Below are positions 24,523-36,191 of a DNA stretch of 64,000 nucleotides, one piece after another. This DNA is from Ianthella basta (Eukaryota > Porifera > Demospongiae > Verongiida > Ianthellidae), in NCBI GenBank assembly GCA_964019415.1, contig OZ025884.1, forward strand, positions 5,687,233 through 5,751,232. Direction: 5' to 3'. How positions within the stretch are numbered: position 1 is the stretch's first letter; each line of letters starts with the position of its first letter. The translations under genes were made by a program, and so were the position numbers. The notes under the pieces were generated by a model. The model ran no database searches and was not told where the DNA came from. It saw only the letters and a list, made by a program, of their open reading frames with translations.

Positions 24523-25604
24523 CTCAACACACATTACTTATTGGCTGGCACATAGCATACAATTTCTTCCATAAGTGTTCAGCAGTTCATTGCATTTATT
24601 GTGCATGCAATCAAATTAGTTTGCTGTCGATTGAATTTCTCAGTCTCTAAATGATACTGTGATGCATATAAACTGATATACTGATCAGTGCATATAGCCA
24701 GTGATAAGATAAGGATGTGGACAGACATGCAGGCTGTATTGCACATCTCAGCAAGATGGAACAGTAGAATGTGGAGAGAAAGTAATGCATGTGGGCCTAT
24801 GTTAGTATGCAATTGAATTCACATGCCACATTTGTACACGGAAAGGGGACTGAGGCTATTGCTGATTACAGGTATTGAGGTGTACAGGATGTGCCATCAT
24901 CATAATCCTTGGAGGCAGACAATATTGAGCATTTTCTATACAGCTAGTACTCACTAATATATAGCTGTTGTCTCATTCAATGCACCCACTATCCTACTGG
25001 CCAGGACAGGCAGTACCATACATACATTGGCTGGGCTTGCATGCAGCAAGAGGCTTCTCATGACTGCTTTTGCACACAGTGAGTAAGCTGTTGGTTTGGA
25101 GCAGCTACTGTACTGTATATATAGTGACCATGGAAAGAGCCCAGTGTGTGTTGACCATGCACTTGTACATGGCAGTGGACTATGATGATGCTCAGGCAAT
25201 ATTTTCACATTCAGGTTGTGTATAAGGGACAAGAAGATCTTACACTTAGCTAGCTGGAATGTGTAGTGAAATGACAGCAAAGCTCAAGCCTTAATAGCCT
25301 TATAGCTATCATTGAATCCCAAAGAGCTATGGACAAAGTATATTTACCGAGGTTACTATTGACAGAGCATCACATAGTTACATTGTGCTTTCCACACACG
25401 TAATGCATTGTACAATGCATTATGTGTACAATCAATAGAGCTATGGAAAGTGCAAGGTAGCATCTTCATTCTGTAATCACTGTATACCAATAGATCCAGT
25501 ATTATATTTTACAATTGCACCTAATCACATGATATACAATCATATCCAGAAGTAGTTATGTATAAACTTTAGACCAGCCATTACACACAGAAATCTCAAT
25601 CAAA
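24523..25604. other. Spacer between copies 8 and 9
   Basis: The first ~450 bases are repeated after copy 9 (27235-27690) and the rest before copies 8 and 10. It is a unit of the tandem triplication. No gene is seen. Confidence 0.55.
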
Positions 25605-27234
25605 ATGCTGAGGTACAGCTTTAGAACTCTGTGCCTATTCCTACTCCTGATCAGTTCAGTACAGAGTGACTGTGAGAGAGGAGGGACTTGTGAAGATGCA
25701 GACACAATATTGAGAGACATAGCTGCTGACCCCAAGAGCTACCAACAGCTGCTGCAAGCCTTCTATCCCATCAACAAGGCACAGCCTGCTTACATGGTGG
25801 TTGCATACTTTATCAACTTCACTGGCACCTTTCCAGAGGAGTGTGATGGACACACCTACCCGTGGACCACATTCCCCAACTTCAACGCACCACATATACA
25901 GTGGTATGTGTGGTCCACTCTACCAGCCAACAATGTGGTCAACATTCAGCACATGACTGAGTTTGGTCTGTCTGTCCCTGCTCAGAGCTACTATGCACTC
26001 TTCAACACTGCTCCTTGGTGGCTGAAGGTGACCACAACCACTGTCTGTGTTGCACTGCCATATGGCACAGTTGGTCACCAGTGTAATAGAGGTTTGTGCT
26101 TTGGTCCCATGGATAAGGTCACAGCAGAGGTGAGACTAAAGGCATTGGGTATACTGGACACTGCTAGTAATGGCATTAACTGCAATTGAATTGCATGACT
26201 TTGTGTATACTTGGTATTATCATTATAAATTCAAATGTCTATGAATTATCCTACCTCTTCCACTCCCTCAGCTTCTGAGTGTTGTGTCTCCCGAGAGATA
26301 CCAGAAGGAGCTCATGGATATGCACAATCCAGGTGTGCTTGAATTCTTTATGGGTTATGACGAGAATTGCTACAGGGTTAAGTCTGCTAGGACTGCAAAT
26401 GCCGCTCGAAGACCAGAACACGTTTTCCAGGCAACTGTGGGCACACTGGGCCTGTTGGCTTCTCCTGTCCTCCTCTACATCACATGGAGAAAACAGCTGG
26501 CTGCGTTGCAGCAAGTAAAGGACACCAAAGGTGGACCAGCTGTGATGTGGGCATGCATCGCCTGGATCTCTCTTGCCAACTTATACATGGCAGTGAAAGG
26601 TGTTAGTGTAATATTAACTTCAAGATTTACTATTACTATTAAGGTGCAAAAGGAGAATGCAGCTTGGTTTAGCTTGATAGTGGTATACTCCACAATCATA
26701 TTCCTCATAGCAGCAGTGGTTCAGAGTGGAAAGGCTCTACCTGGGCTGCCATACTGCAGTGTACTCAAGAGGGCCACTGTGAGGAGAATGGTAAAATTCT
26801 ATGTTTGGTGTAATTTCAACATTTTGGTGGCCCTCATACTAGCGAAGTCTCCATATGTCGTCCTCCTTGTGGGAACAAACCCCTTCCTGTATGGCTCTGC
26901 ACTGCTGGCCATTGTCTTTGCAGCCTCCCTCCCCATCCTCCTCACTGCCACACTGTTCTCCATTGGACAGGTATTCTTGGAGGATCCAGACTTCAGGCTG
27001 ACATGGAGAGAGGCAGTGCGGCAGGCAGGTTGGCTACTGCTGGTTGGCACTGGCTGTGTGGGGGTGGCACTCTTCCTGGGCTGCATCTGCTTCCTGCTCC
27101 TCCTCAGCAAGGACGGCAACAAGGTGCAGAGTGTCTCTGGAGTAGCCTCCTTCCTCATGAGACATGTGGTCCTCACTTCACTGCCACTGCTAATGAACTC
27201 ACTCATCAGATTCATCAAGAACATACGAATTTAA
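25605..27234 (+). CDS. Putative seven-pass receptor-like membrane protein, copy 9
   Basis: Exons 25605-26129 and 26272-27234 (intron 142 bases) give 495 residues. The signal peptide begins MLRYSFRTLCLFLLLISS. The late cysteine pair is present (HQCNRGLCFGPMD). The outer loop between spans 2 and 3 is of a different class (ILTSRFTITIKVQKENAAWF), shared with copies 11 and 17 rather than with its tandem neighbours 8 and 10. This suggests that exon 2 segments are exchanged between copies. The exon 2 junction is TAE-LLSVVSPERYQKEL. Confidence 0.82.
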
Positions 27235-28644
27235 CTCAACACACATTACTTATTGGCTGGCACATAGCATGCAGTTCATTGCATTTAATATGCATGTAAT
27301 CAAAATGGTTTGCTGTTGATTGAATTTCTCCGAGTCTCTCAATGATACTGTGATGCATATAAACTGATATACTGGTCAGTACGTATAGCCAGTAATAAGT
27401 TGAAGATGTGGACAGACATGCAGGCTGTATTGCACATCTCAGCAAGATGGAACTGTAGAATGTGAAGAGGAAGTAGTGCATGTGGGCCTATGTTAGTATG
27501 CAATCGAATTTACATGCCACATTTGTACACAGAAAGGGGACTGAGGCTATTGCTGATTACAGGTATTGAGGTTATAGGATGTGCCATTATCATGATCCTT
27601 GGAGGCAGACAATAATGTGTGTTTTCTATACAGCTAGAGTTCACTATAATGTATAGCAGTCATTCCATTCAGCACATCCACTATCCTACCGGCCAGGATA
27701 GACAGTACCATACATACATTGGCTGGGCTTGCTCGACGGAATAGCGTTAAACCCAATTTCGGCTCGGCGAGGTTATTCAGGATGTAGGAATGGCATAAAA
27801 AGGACAGAAACAATTAAAGACTGTTACATAGTGGAGCATTAACCATTGTCCCTACGTTCATGGCTGTAGGACTATAAGGTGCGACATTCTTGCATGTAGG
27901 GACCATGGTTAATGCTCCACTGTGTAACAGACTTTACTTGTTTCTGTCCTTTTTATGCCATCCCTACATCCTTACAATGTTGTAGAAATTTTTATTATTT
28001 ATTTTAGCAATAATTGTCCCATTCAACACATGCACTATCCCACAGGCAAGCATTGAAAGTATCATACGTGCATTATCTGGGTTTGCATGCAGCAAGCGGT
28101 TTCTCATGACTACTTGTATATGTACACACAGTAAGCTATTGGTGGAGTAGCTATAATAGTGAGCACGGCCATGAAAGAGAGCACAGCAGTGTGTGCTGGC
28201 CACCAGCAAAGGACAGTGGAATGTAAAGACATTTGGGAAATTTGCAGCTCTTTCATATTTTGGTTGTGTGTGACGGACAAGAAAACATACACCTACAATA
28301 GCAAGAATGCATTACTAGCTGGCAATGTGTAGTGAAATGACAACAGTGCAAAAGCTTAACAGCCCAATAATAGCCAGCATTGAACCCAAAAGGCCTGTAA
28401 CCAGAAGTAAATTCACCGGGGTTACTATTGACAGAGCATCACTGCAAATTCCCATATATTCATTGCGCACTGGCCATCAATAGAGTGGAAAGTGGCAACA
28501 TTTTCATTGTGAAATCACTACAAATAGATCCAGTATAATTTATATTATACCATTGCATCTATTCACAGGCATAGCTAAGACAGAAGTACTGTAGTTAAAA
28601 CATTTAGAGTAGCCAATTACACAGAGAAATCCCATGCAATCAAA
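27235..28644. other. Spacer between copies 9 and 10
   Basis: A triplicated-unit spacer interrupted near 27740 by about 230 bases of unrelated, CpG-containing sequence that includes the inverted-repeat element at 27780-27971. From about 28000 it resumes as the upstream region of copy 10. No gene is seen. Confidence 0.55.
27780..27971. mobile_element. 192-base inverted-repeat element (MITE-like)
   Basis: The ends GGATGTAGG...CCTACATCC belong to near-perfect arms of about 76 bases (27780-27855 and 27896-27971) around a ~40-base centre, with only a few mismatches. Paralogous spacers before copies 8 and 9 lack it. The target duplication is not clear. There is no coding capacity. Confidence 0.75.
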
Positions 28645-29430
28645 ATGCTGAGGTGCAGCATTAGAACTTTGAGTCTTTTCTCACTTCTAATCAGCTCAGT
28701 ACAGAGTGACTGTGAGAGAGGAGGGACCTGTGATGATGCAGACACGATGCTGAGAGATATAGCTGCTGACCCCAAGAGCTACCAACAGCTGCTCCAAGCC
28801 TTCTACCCCATCAACAAGGCACAGCCTGCCTACATGGTGGTTGCCTACTTCACCAACTTCACTGGCACCTTTCCAGAGGAGTGTGATGGACACACCTACC
28901 CGTGGACCACATTCCCCAACTTCAATACAATACACATCCATTGGTATCTGTGGACAACTCTACCGGCCAACAATGTGGTCAACATTCAAGTCATGATTGA
29001 GTTTGGTCTCTCTGTCCCTGCTCAGAGCTACTATGCACTCTTCAACACTGCTCCTTGGTGGCTGAAGGTGACCACAACCACTGCTTGTGTTGCCTGATCA
29101 TAAATATGTAGATAGGAACTACTTGAGGAATGTCACAGTGGAGGTGAGGAAACTCAATAGAACACCTGCCATTAATGCCCTCCTATAATAGTGCTTCAAT
29201 CTCTAGTGAATCTGTTGTTACACTTCTTTGAAATAACTACATCCTATCACGTGTTCATTCCTACATCATCACTCACCCTTCTCCTTTCACAGCTAATGGG
29301 TGTGGTAGCTCCTGAGAGGTACCATAAACAGCTCCTGGATGTTCACAATCCATGCGGGCGGTGTGACCGAGATCTTTATTGGTTACATAGGTATAGGAAG
29401 ATGTTTTACATTGTGAGGGCTAAATTTTGA
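28645..29430 (+). pseudogene. Receptor-like gene, copy 10, frameshifted and truncated
   Basis: Exon 1 starts normally (signal peptide MLRCSIRTLSLFSLLISS) but a lost base at about 29091 makes TGA at 29095-29097, and the sequence to the donor at 29144 is scrambled. The acceptor at 29292 and the first exon 2 codons (LMGVVAPERYHKQLLDVHNP) are recognisable. A ~7-base insertion near 29353 shifts the frame again, and homology ends before span 1, about 85 bases short of the minisatellite at 29516. The whole membrane region is missing, so this is a dead copy. Confidence 0.85.
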
Positions 29431-29515
29431 TCAAGGTGGTCAGTTTCAGAAAGATCCCTTATGGCCCAGGTTATTCAGGCACACAGCATCAGCTGGTTAG
29501 GCCACTACAACTGCA

Positions 29516-30137
29516 CATGTGACCACATGGGATTGGGTGAACAATGGATTCACTGTACTGACACAATCCCATGTGGTTATGCAATCCACAATGTCATGTG
29601 ACCACATGAGATTGGGTGAACAATGGATTCACTGTACTGACACAATCCCATGTGGTTATGCAATCCTCAATGTCATGTGACCACATGAGATTGGGTGAAC
29701 AATGGATTCACTGTACTGACACAATCCCATGTGGTTATGCAATCCTCAATGTCATGTGACCACATGAGATTGGGTGAACAATGGATTCACTGTACTGACA
29801 CAATCCCATGTGGTTATGCAATCCTCAATGTCATGTGACCACATGAGATTGGGTGAACAATGGATTCACTGTACTGACACAATCCCATGTGGTTATGCAA
29901 TCCTCAATGTCATGTGACCACATGAGATTGGGTGAACAATGGATTCACTGTACTGACACAATCCCATGTGGTTATGCAATCCTCAATGTCATGTGACCAC
30001 ATGAGATTGGGTGAACACTGGATTCACTGTACTGACACAATCCCGTGTGGTTATGCAATCTACAATGTCATGTGACCACATGGGATTGGGCGAACAATGG
30101 ATTCACTGTACATGTATTGACCCAATCCCATGTGGTG
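29516..30137. repeat. Minisatellite, eight units of 79 bases
   Basis: Units begin CATGTGACCACATG at 29516, 29595, 29674, 29753, 29832, 29911, 29990 and 30069, an exact 79-base period. The inner units are almost identical, while the first and last differ at a few sites. Each unit contains an inverted pair, CCACATGAGATTGGGT and ACAATCCCATGTGG, so every repeat can form a hairpin. There are no spacer/repeat alternations and it is not a CRISPR array. Confidence 0.9.
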
Positions 30138-31922
30138 TTGTTTAAGCAACATTCTTGCTTTCATGCAATTAATTGGTGCCCACAAATTCTAAAGGATACT
30201 TTTCATATGAGTGCACTAAATCATCATCATCTGTGGTCCTTGTACAGGATTTGAATCTAACCCAGGTATCCACTGCACTGGTGATGGTCCTACTGGAATG
30301 TGCAGAGGAAACTGCTGTTTTAATTTGGATAAGACACGCTCAAGATAAATCATAAGTAAACTAGTGATGATGACTTGGAGTAAAACATGGTAAAACAGGC
30401 CACTTTTTGTAGTGTGTGATAGTTAAAGGCATTTCTATGGGTACAAAGAGCTGTACATCTCAAGCAACATGCCACATAACATTGCAGTCAATTGCAAAGA
30501 GAGTTTAGGTGTGACCATACAAAGGGCTATGCTATGCATTTGTTTGGACACATATGGCAATAATGGAGTGGGGGAGGTATATTATTGTTTCAAAGTGATG
30601 TGACTGTACAGAAGAACTGAAAATGTCAATTCAACACTTTTCATGAGAAACACCTTCAACAGTTGTTGTAACATGAGGAAGCCATACATCAAAGCAAGCT
30701 ATAAAGCAAGTGTATTACAATTTGGATAACGCCACTGTTTACGCTTTCACGCCTTATAGCACACAGCATCGAATGGGGCTCTTTTTGCTTACCCAATCAC
30801 TTCTAGCTTTAAAAAATAAAGTAAACTTTGAACATGAAGCAGATTGGCTGAAAATAAGAGCCCAGAGCTCCTTGGTAGATGTACAACCCGGCTATCCGGA
30901 GCATATAAGATATATATCCCTGTCTTTTCCTGATGTTTCTGGCATTGCCATGACAACCAACAATAACCTGTATTGGAGAACTCCTTAAACCATTGACATT
31001 GCCAATTTGCAAATGGATTGAATTGAACTCGAGTAACGAGTAATGATGAAGTGAGGGAGGTATATATTGTTGTTTCAGAATGATGTGACTGTACAATGTC
31101 AAATTCAACACTTTCTATGAGAAACACCTTTAACAGTTGCTGGAGAACACCAAAACCGTCATATTGCAAATGGATATTGAAATAAACACTCATAGCAAAT
31201 GGATTGAAATGGACACCGGGTCGTAATGAGTACCTGAGTGCATACGAGATAGATGGAGCTAGCTGCCCTGCACACCGTACCAATCAGTGTAGCATCACAT
31301 GCACAGTAGCACTATTTATATAATTATGACACAATTTGCATGCATAACAGCCTCAAACCTACTTTCTCTGAATGTATTGTATACAAAGAGGCAGAACAGA
31401 AACAAGTCACCTGAACATGTAAGGTCACACATACATACATACATTGCATGTTTCTACTTCACCTCCATTGAACATGCAAAAGGTTTTTTGTAGTCTGTTT
31501 TGTGCTGTCTGCATTTGTAGTCATGCGCATGTTTGAGCATGTCAGACAATCCCTTCTGCATTCAACATTATCTCATGAAGACGTTCACTCTGCACAGTGC
31601 TCACATTTGCATTACACATAATGTCTGTCTTGTTTGGCTAACCCTACAGGCATTGTAAATGCTGACATTTGAGAAACTAGTCGTTATTGCAAAATAGATC
31701 GCCAAGAGGATTTCAACTCATGTAAGGTCACACACTGAATTTCTGTATATAACTGGCAATAGCTACGCAGTCGGCACTGTGAACAGAATATGAAAGTGAC
31801 AACATCTTCAGTGTTACAGTAGTAAGTTAACAGCATGAGATAAAGAATAAAACCTCAATCATAAACAGTTGTAGTTGTATAGAACCTGAATAGAGAGCCA
31901 GTAGTCAGGTCGTGAATTCAGA
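30138..31922. other. Spacer before copy 11 with two R1 pieces, R2 and promoter module
   Basis: R1-like sequence lies at about 30420-30670 and again at 31040-31140, R2 at about 31190-31690, then the common upstream module to the ATG. A 92-codon frame at 30710-30988 sits in sequence that interrupts R1; it has no recognisable domain and I do not call it. The TATA-like position reads GAATAAAAC here. Confidence 0.5.
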
Positions 31923-33559
31923 ATGCTGATGTACAACATTGAAAGAGTGTGCCTATTCCTACTCCTGATCAGTTCAGTAGAGAGTGACTGTGAGAGAGGA
32001 GGGACTTGTGATGATGCAGACACGATGCTGAGAGACATAGCTGCTGACCCCAAGAGCTACCAGCAGCTGCTGCAAGCCTTCTACCCCATCAACAAGGCAC
32101 AGCCTGCCTACATGGTGGTTGCATACTTCACCAACTTCACTGGCACCTTTCCAGAGGAGTGTGACGGACACACCTACCCATGGACCACATTCCCCAATTT
32201 CAACACAACACACATCCATTGGTATCTGTGGACCACTTTGCCAGCCAACAATGTGGTCAACATTCAAGTGATGACTGAGTTTGGTCTGTCTGTCCCTGCT
32301 CATAGCTACTATGTCTTCTTCAACAATGCTCCTTGGTGGTTGAAGGTGACCACAATTACTGCCTGTGTTGCACTACCATACAACACAGTTGAACAACAGT
32401 GCAAAACTATTTGGTGTTTCAGTGCCATAGACAAAGTCACAGCACAGGTGAGGCCAAAGGCACATGGGCACTGAAAGTAATAGCAATTTCTGCAATCAAA
32501 TCACATGCATGTGTATGTGGTAGTATATATATATATATTATATACTGTTGAAAAATTCAGTTGTATGACATAATTCTATTCAACCTATTCCTCCCATAGC
32601 TCTTGAGTGTGGTGTCTCCAGAGAGGTACCAGAAGGAACTCATGGATGTACACAATCCAGGTGTGCTTGAAGTCTTTATGGGCAAAGATCAGACGTGTTA
32701 CAGTAAAAGGGTTGCTAGGACTGCAATGGATGGAAGAGAAGAAAAAATGTTCTATGCAATCGTGACCACGTTGGGCGTGTTAGCTCCTCCCATTCTCCTC
32801 TACATCACATGGAGAAAGCAGCTGGCTGTGTTGCAGCGAGTAAAGGACACCAAAAGTGGACCAGCTGTGATGTGGGCATGCATTGCCTGGATGCCTCTTG
32901 CCAACTTGTACATGGCAGTGAAAGGTGTTACAATAATAGTAACTTCGGGTTTTGCTACTACTATGAAGGTGCAAAAGGAGAATGAAGCTCTTATTAGCTT
33001 GATAGTGGTATACTTCACAATTGTATTCCTCATAGCAGCAGTGGTTCAGAGTGGAAAGGCCCTACCTGGACTGCCAAACTGCAGTGTATTCAAGAGGGCC
33101 ATTGTGAGAAGAGTGGTAAAATTCCATGTTTGGTGTAATTTCAACATTTTGGTGGCCTGCATACTAGTGAAGTCCTCATATGCTGTCCTCCTTGTGGGAA
33201 CAAACCCCTTCCTGTATGGCTCAGCACTGCTGGCCACTGTCCTTGCAGCCTCCCTCCCCATCCTCCTCACTGCCACACTGTTCACCATTGGACAGGTGTT
33301 CTTGGAGGATCCAGACTTCAGACTGACATGGAGAGAGGCAGTGCGGCAGGCAGGTTGGCTACTGTTGGTTGGCACTGGCTGTGTGGGGGTGGCACTCTTC
33401 CTGGGCTGCATCTGCTTCCTGCTCCTCCTCAGCAAGGACGGCAACAAGGTGCAGAGTGTCTCTGGAGTAGCCTCCTTCCTCATGAGACATGTGGTCCTGA
33501 CTTCACTGCCACTGCTAATGAACACATTCATCAAATTCATCAGGAACATGCGCATTTAA
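31923..33559 (+). CDS. Putative seven-pass receptor-like membrane protein, copy 11
   Basis: Exons 31923-32447 and 32600-33559 give 494 residues. The 152-base intron contains a (TA)n run near 32525-32541. The signal peptide is MLMYNIERVCLFLLLISSVE plus S. Exon 1 ends KVTAQ instead of KVTAE. Six exon-1 cysteines are present. The outer loop reads IIVTSGFATTMKVQKENEAL and is shared with the inverted copy 17, its nearest relative. The pre-span-1 segment ends MDGREEKMFY. The frame is clean and the tail is RFIRNMRI-like (KFIRNMRI). Confidence 0.82.
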
Positions 33560-34100
33560 TTAAGAACAAGACACTTGTTACTGCTTTAGCTCTTTCTCTA
33601 CGTCGCCTGCAATACAATTTATTGCCTGTCTCGCTTTACTCATTATATATGCATTCAATTAACCATGCATTAACACATAAATTGTCTAAACTAACAGTTG
33701 AAGACATTTTCATGGGCTGTACATCTCAAGCAGCCTACCACATTACATTGCTTGACAAAGACATCAGGCATGTACACATTATAAAGGTTATATGTTAGCT
33801 ATAAGTGTACATTTGGGATTGGCCAGGGGAGGGGAGGTGTTGTCATTCAGAATGTCTTGAGATGACTGTACTCAAGTACTGAAAACATTGCACTCAGTAC
33901 ACTTTCTATGAAAAACATCAACAGCCATTAGAGATGACCACAACTGTTGATAGCAATGAATTCAACAAAACACTCATGATGGATCACATGGATAGATGCA
34001 GCTGTTTATGGCCAATTTACTGTTACAGTAGCAAACCTGCTTTGTCTCTCACAGCATGAGGTGTTCAGCTACATGCATATACAAGCTGTTCTGGACTGGT
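33560..34100. repeat. Copy-7-type 3' flank with R1
   Basis: This interval is a close repeat of 21191-21720, including an R1 copy at about 33675-33905. It ends at the junction with a C-terminal gene scrap. No gene is seen. Confidence 0.6.
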
Positions 34101-34354
34101 AAAATTCCATGTTTGGACTGACATGGAGAGAGGCAGTGTGGCAGGCAGGTTGGCTACTGCTGGTTGGCACTGGCTGTGTGGGGGTGGCACTCTTCCTGGG
34201 CTGCATCTGCTTCCTGCTCCTCCTCAGCAAGGGCGGCAACAAGGTGCAGAGTGTCTCTGGAGTGGCCTCCTTCCTCATGAGACATGTGGTCCTCACTTCA
34301 CTGCCACTGCTAATGAACTTTCTCTTCAGACTCATCAGAAAAATAAAGATTTAA
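34101..34354 (+). pseudogene. Receptor-like scrap with internal deletion
   Basis: About 18 bases coding KFHVW from the loop before span 4 are fused directly to the sequence starting at the TWREAV segment. Spans 4 and 5 have been deleted. From there the frame is intact to the stop at 34354 (tail RLIRKIKI). The 3' flank to about 34510 matches that after copy 12. Confidence 0.8.
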
Positions 34355-35131
34355 CCACAATTCACATTCACCAATTGGCTGACAACAGAACTTGTGAGTA
34401 CATTTCATCAGTATAATAAGCATCCCTCATGCATGCAAACTATATGCTTTGATATCTCAGTCATTCAATGGTATGGTTATACATGCAAACTAACATACGT
34501 CGACACATAGGTTTAAGGGCCCATGGTGGTTGCATACATTATTATTGTGTATTCCATTCAATGTATCATTATGCAATGTTATAAGGAAATCAAACCGATC
34601 ATAATTCATGAATAACTTTCTGTAAATTGAGTTGACAGCAGAGTACTTCGTTCCCGAATGTAATTCCAACTATATATGAAAATCAAGCTATTTGCATTGT
34701 GAAATCCAAAATACTCTCCTGGCACTGCATGTACTACACTAGTACATGAAACAAGTTTTGCACTTCCTAGCAGAGTGGTAATGACTGTCACTGTTAAAAA
34801 TAGGGAGTGATGATCGCACCCAAAATTGGTGTGCAATGGTGCTACTATGAGCACATGCACCCTTCTGCAGTGTGATGTTCACTCCAACCATGCAGTACAC
34901 AACATACTACTATGGGAACAGTTTGTAAGAGACTAAGCACTTCATGGTACATTTCACTACAGATATGGTACACTGCTTTTGAGGATTCGTGCATATACAG
35001 CACATAGCACACCATGTGTACCTGGCAGAATAATTTGTGGGTGACGGCATTCCTGCAAACATTGGGCATCTAGTGCCCCAGTGAAGTTCATTGGGGAATA
35101 CGGCATCCCCTGCAAACTTTGGCCAGCCTTC

Positions 35132-35178
35132 GTCAACTGCTTACAGCAAGCAGTTGACAAAAGCTGTAAGCAGTTGAC
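35132..35178. repeat. Nested hairpin
   Basis: GTCAACTGCTTACAGC (35132-35147) is the exact reverse complement of 35163-35178. An inner AAGCAGTTGAC (35148-35158) can also pair with the left arm, so two hairpins compete. About 10 bases downstream lies TCGAAACGTC, the same core that ends the ribozyme-like tail of the Penelope-like element at 39.3 kb, so this may be a decayed retroelement end. Confidence 0.55.
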
Positions 35179-36094
35179 AAGGGCTCTCGAGTCGAAACGT
35201 CCTGCGACCTCCTTTCTTCAAGCTGCAGTATTGCTCATCTAATTATTTGCTAAATCTACAAAGGGTTATGCCATATGCATGCACATTGGATGTAGTGGGA
35301 TGGAGGGGTGTATGGGGCAGGGGGTATTGTTGATTCAGAATGATGTGACTGTACACAGAAACTGAAAATGTCAAATTCAACACTGTCTATGAGAAACACC
35401 ATTAACAGTTGTTAGGGAACACCATAACTGCCATATTCCAAATGGATTGAAATGGACGCCAGTAATGAGTACCTGAGTGCATACGAGATAGATGGAGCTA
35501 GCTGCCATGCACAGTGTACCCATCAGTGTAGCATCACACAGTAGCACTATTCATATACGTATAACACAATTTGCATAACAGTCTCAAAATTCTGCTTCTC
35601 TGAATGTACTGTATGTATATAGCACGTAACATTATATACAGAGAGGCAGAGCGTTCAGAAACAAGTTACCCCCAGGCCTGTACATACATTGCATGTTTCT
35701 ACTTCACCTCTGAGTCAATGAAACATGCAAAAGGTCTTTGGCATGTCTGTTCTGTTGCTGACTGTATTCAGTTATTGTTGTCTGCATTCGTAGTCATGTG
35801 CATGTTTGAGCATGTCAGACATTCCCTTCTGCAGTCAACATTATCTCATGAAGACGTTCACTCTGCACAGTGTTCACAGTGGCATTGCACATTATGACTG
35901 TCTTGGTTGGCTGTTAAATTGTTGATATTGAAGAAATTGGCCGTCAAATCTATACTGCCAAGAAGATTTCAACTCATGTAAGGTCACTCGTTGGTTTCCC
36001 CTGTAACTGGCACTAGCTACACAGTGGGCACTGTGAACAGAAAATGAAAGTCACAACAATCTTCAGTATGGCAAGTTTGCAGCACAAGATAAAG

Positions 36095-36102
36095 TATAAA
36101 AG
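36095..36102 (+). promoter_or_regulatory. TATA-like box of copy 12
   Basis: TATAAAAG lies 97 bases before the ATG at 36192. The matching position is kept in copy 13 (TATAAAC at 40526), copy 16 (TATAAAT at 55894) and inverted copy 17 (61873-61880), each about 93-100 bases from the start. The conserved spacing across paralogs supports a core promoter; the transcription start itself is not visible. Confidence 0.6.
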
Positions 36103-36191
36103 CTAGCGCTCCTCATATCATACACAATTGTAGTTGTATAGAACCTCTATTGAGAGCCAGTATATAGTCCGGATTTTCCCATGAATTCAGA

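Larger units (their letters stand above)
34355..36191. other. Spacer before copy 12
   Basis: It begins with a copy-12-type 3' flank. At about 34523-34538 a 16-base exon-1 remnant (CATGGTGGTTGCATAC) runs into the same sequence that follows the relic at 39584. About 35000-35240 looks like a degenerate 3' end of a Penelope-like element (see the hairpins at 35132). R1 lies at about 35270-35410, R2 at 35450-35925, then the promoter module. Confidence 0.5.

Noticed and set aside
29516-30137. CRISPR-like direct repeats
   Set aside because: Units are contiguous 79-base tandem repeats without unique spacers, in a eukaryotic setting; this is a minisatellite.
30710-30988. 92-codon frame before copy 11
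   Set aside because: No domain, no splice or promoter support, and it lies in sequence interrupting a spacer repeat; possibly part of an unidentified insertion, but not supportable as a gene.
35186-35205. A third hammerhead ribozyme at TCGAAACGTC
   Set aside because: The GAAACGTC half is present but the CTGATGA half reads TTGACAA, so the catalytic core is broken; kept only as a hint of a decayed retroelement end.
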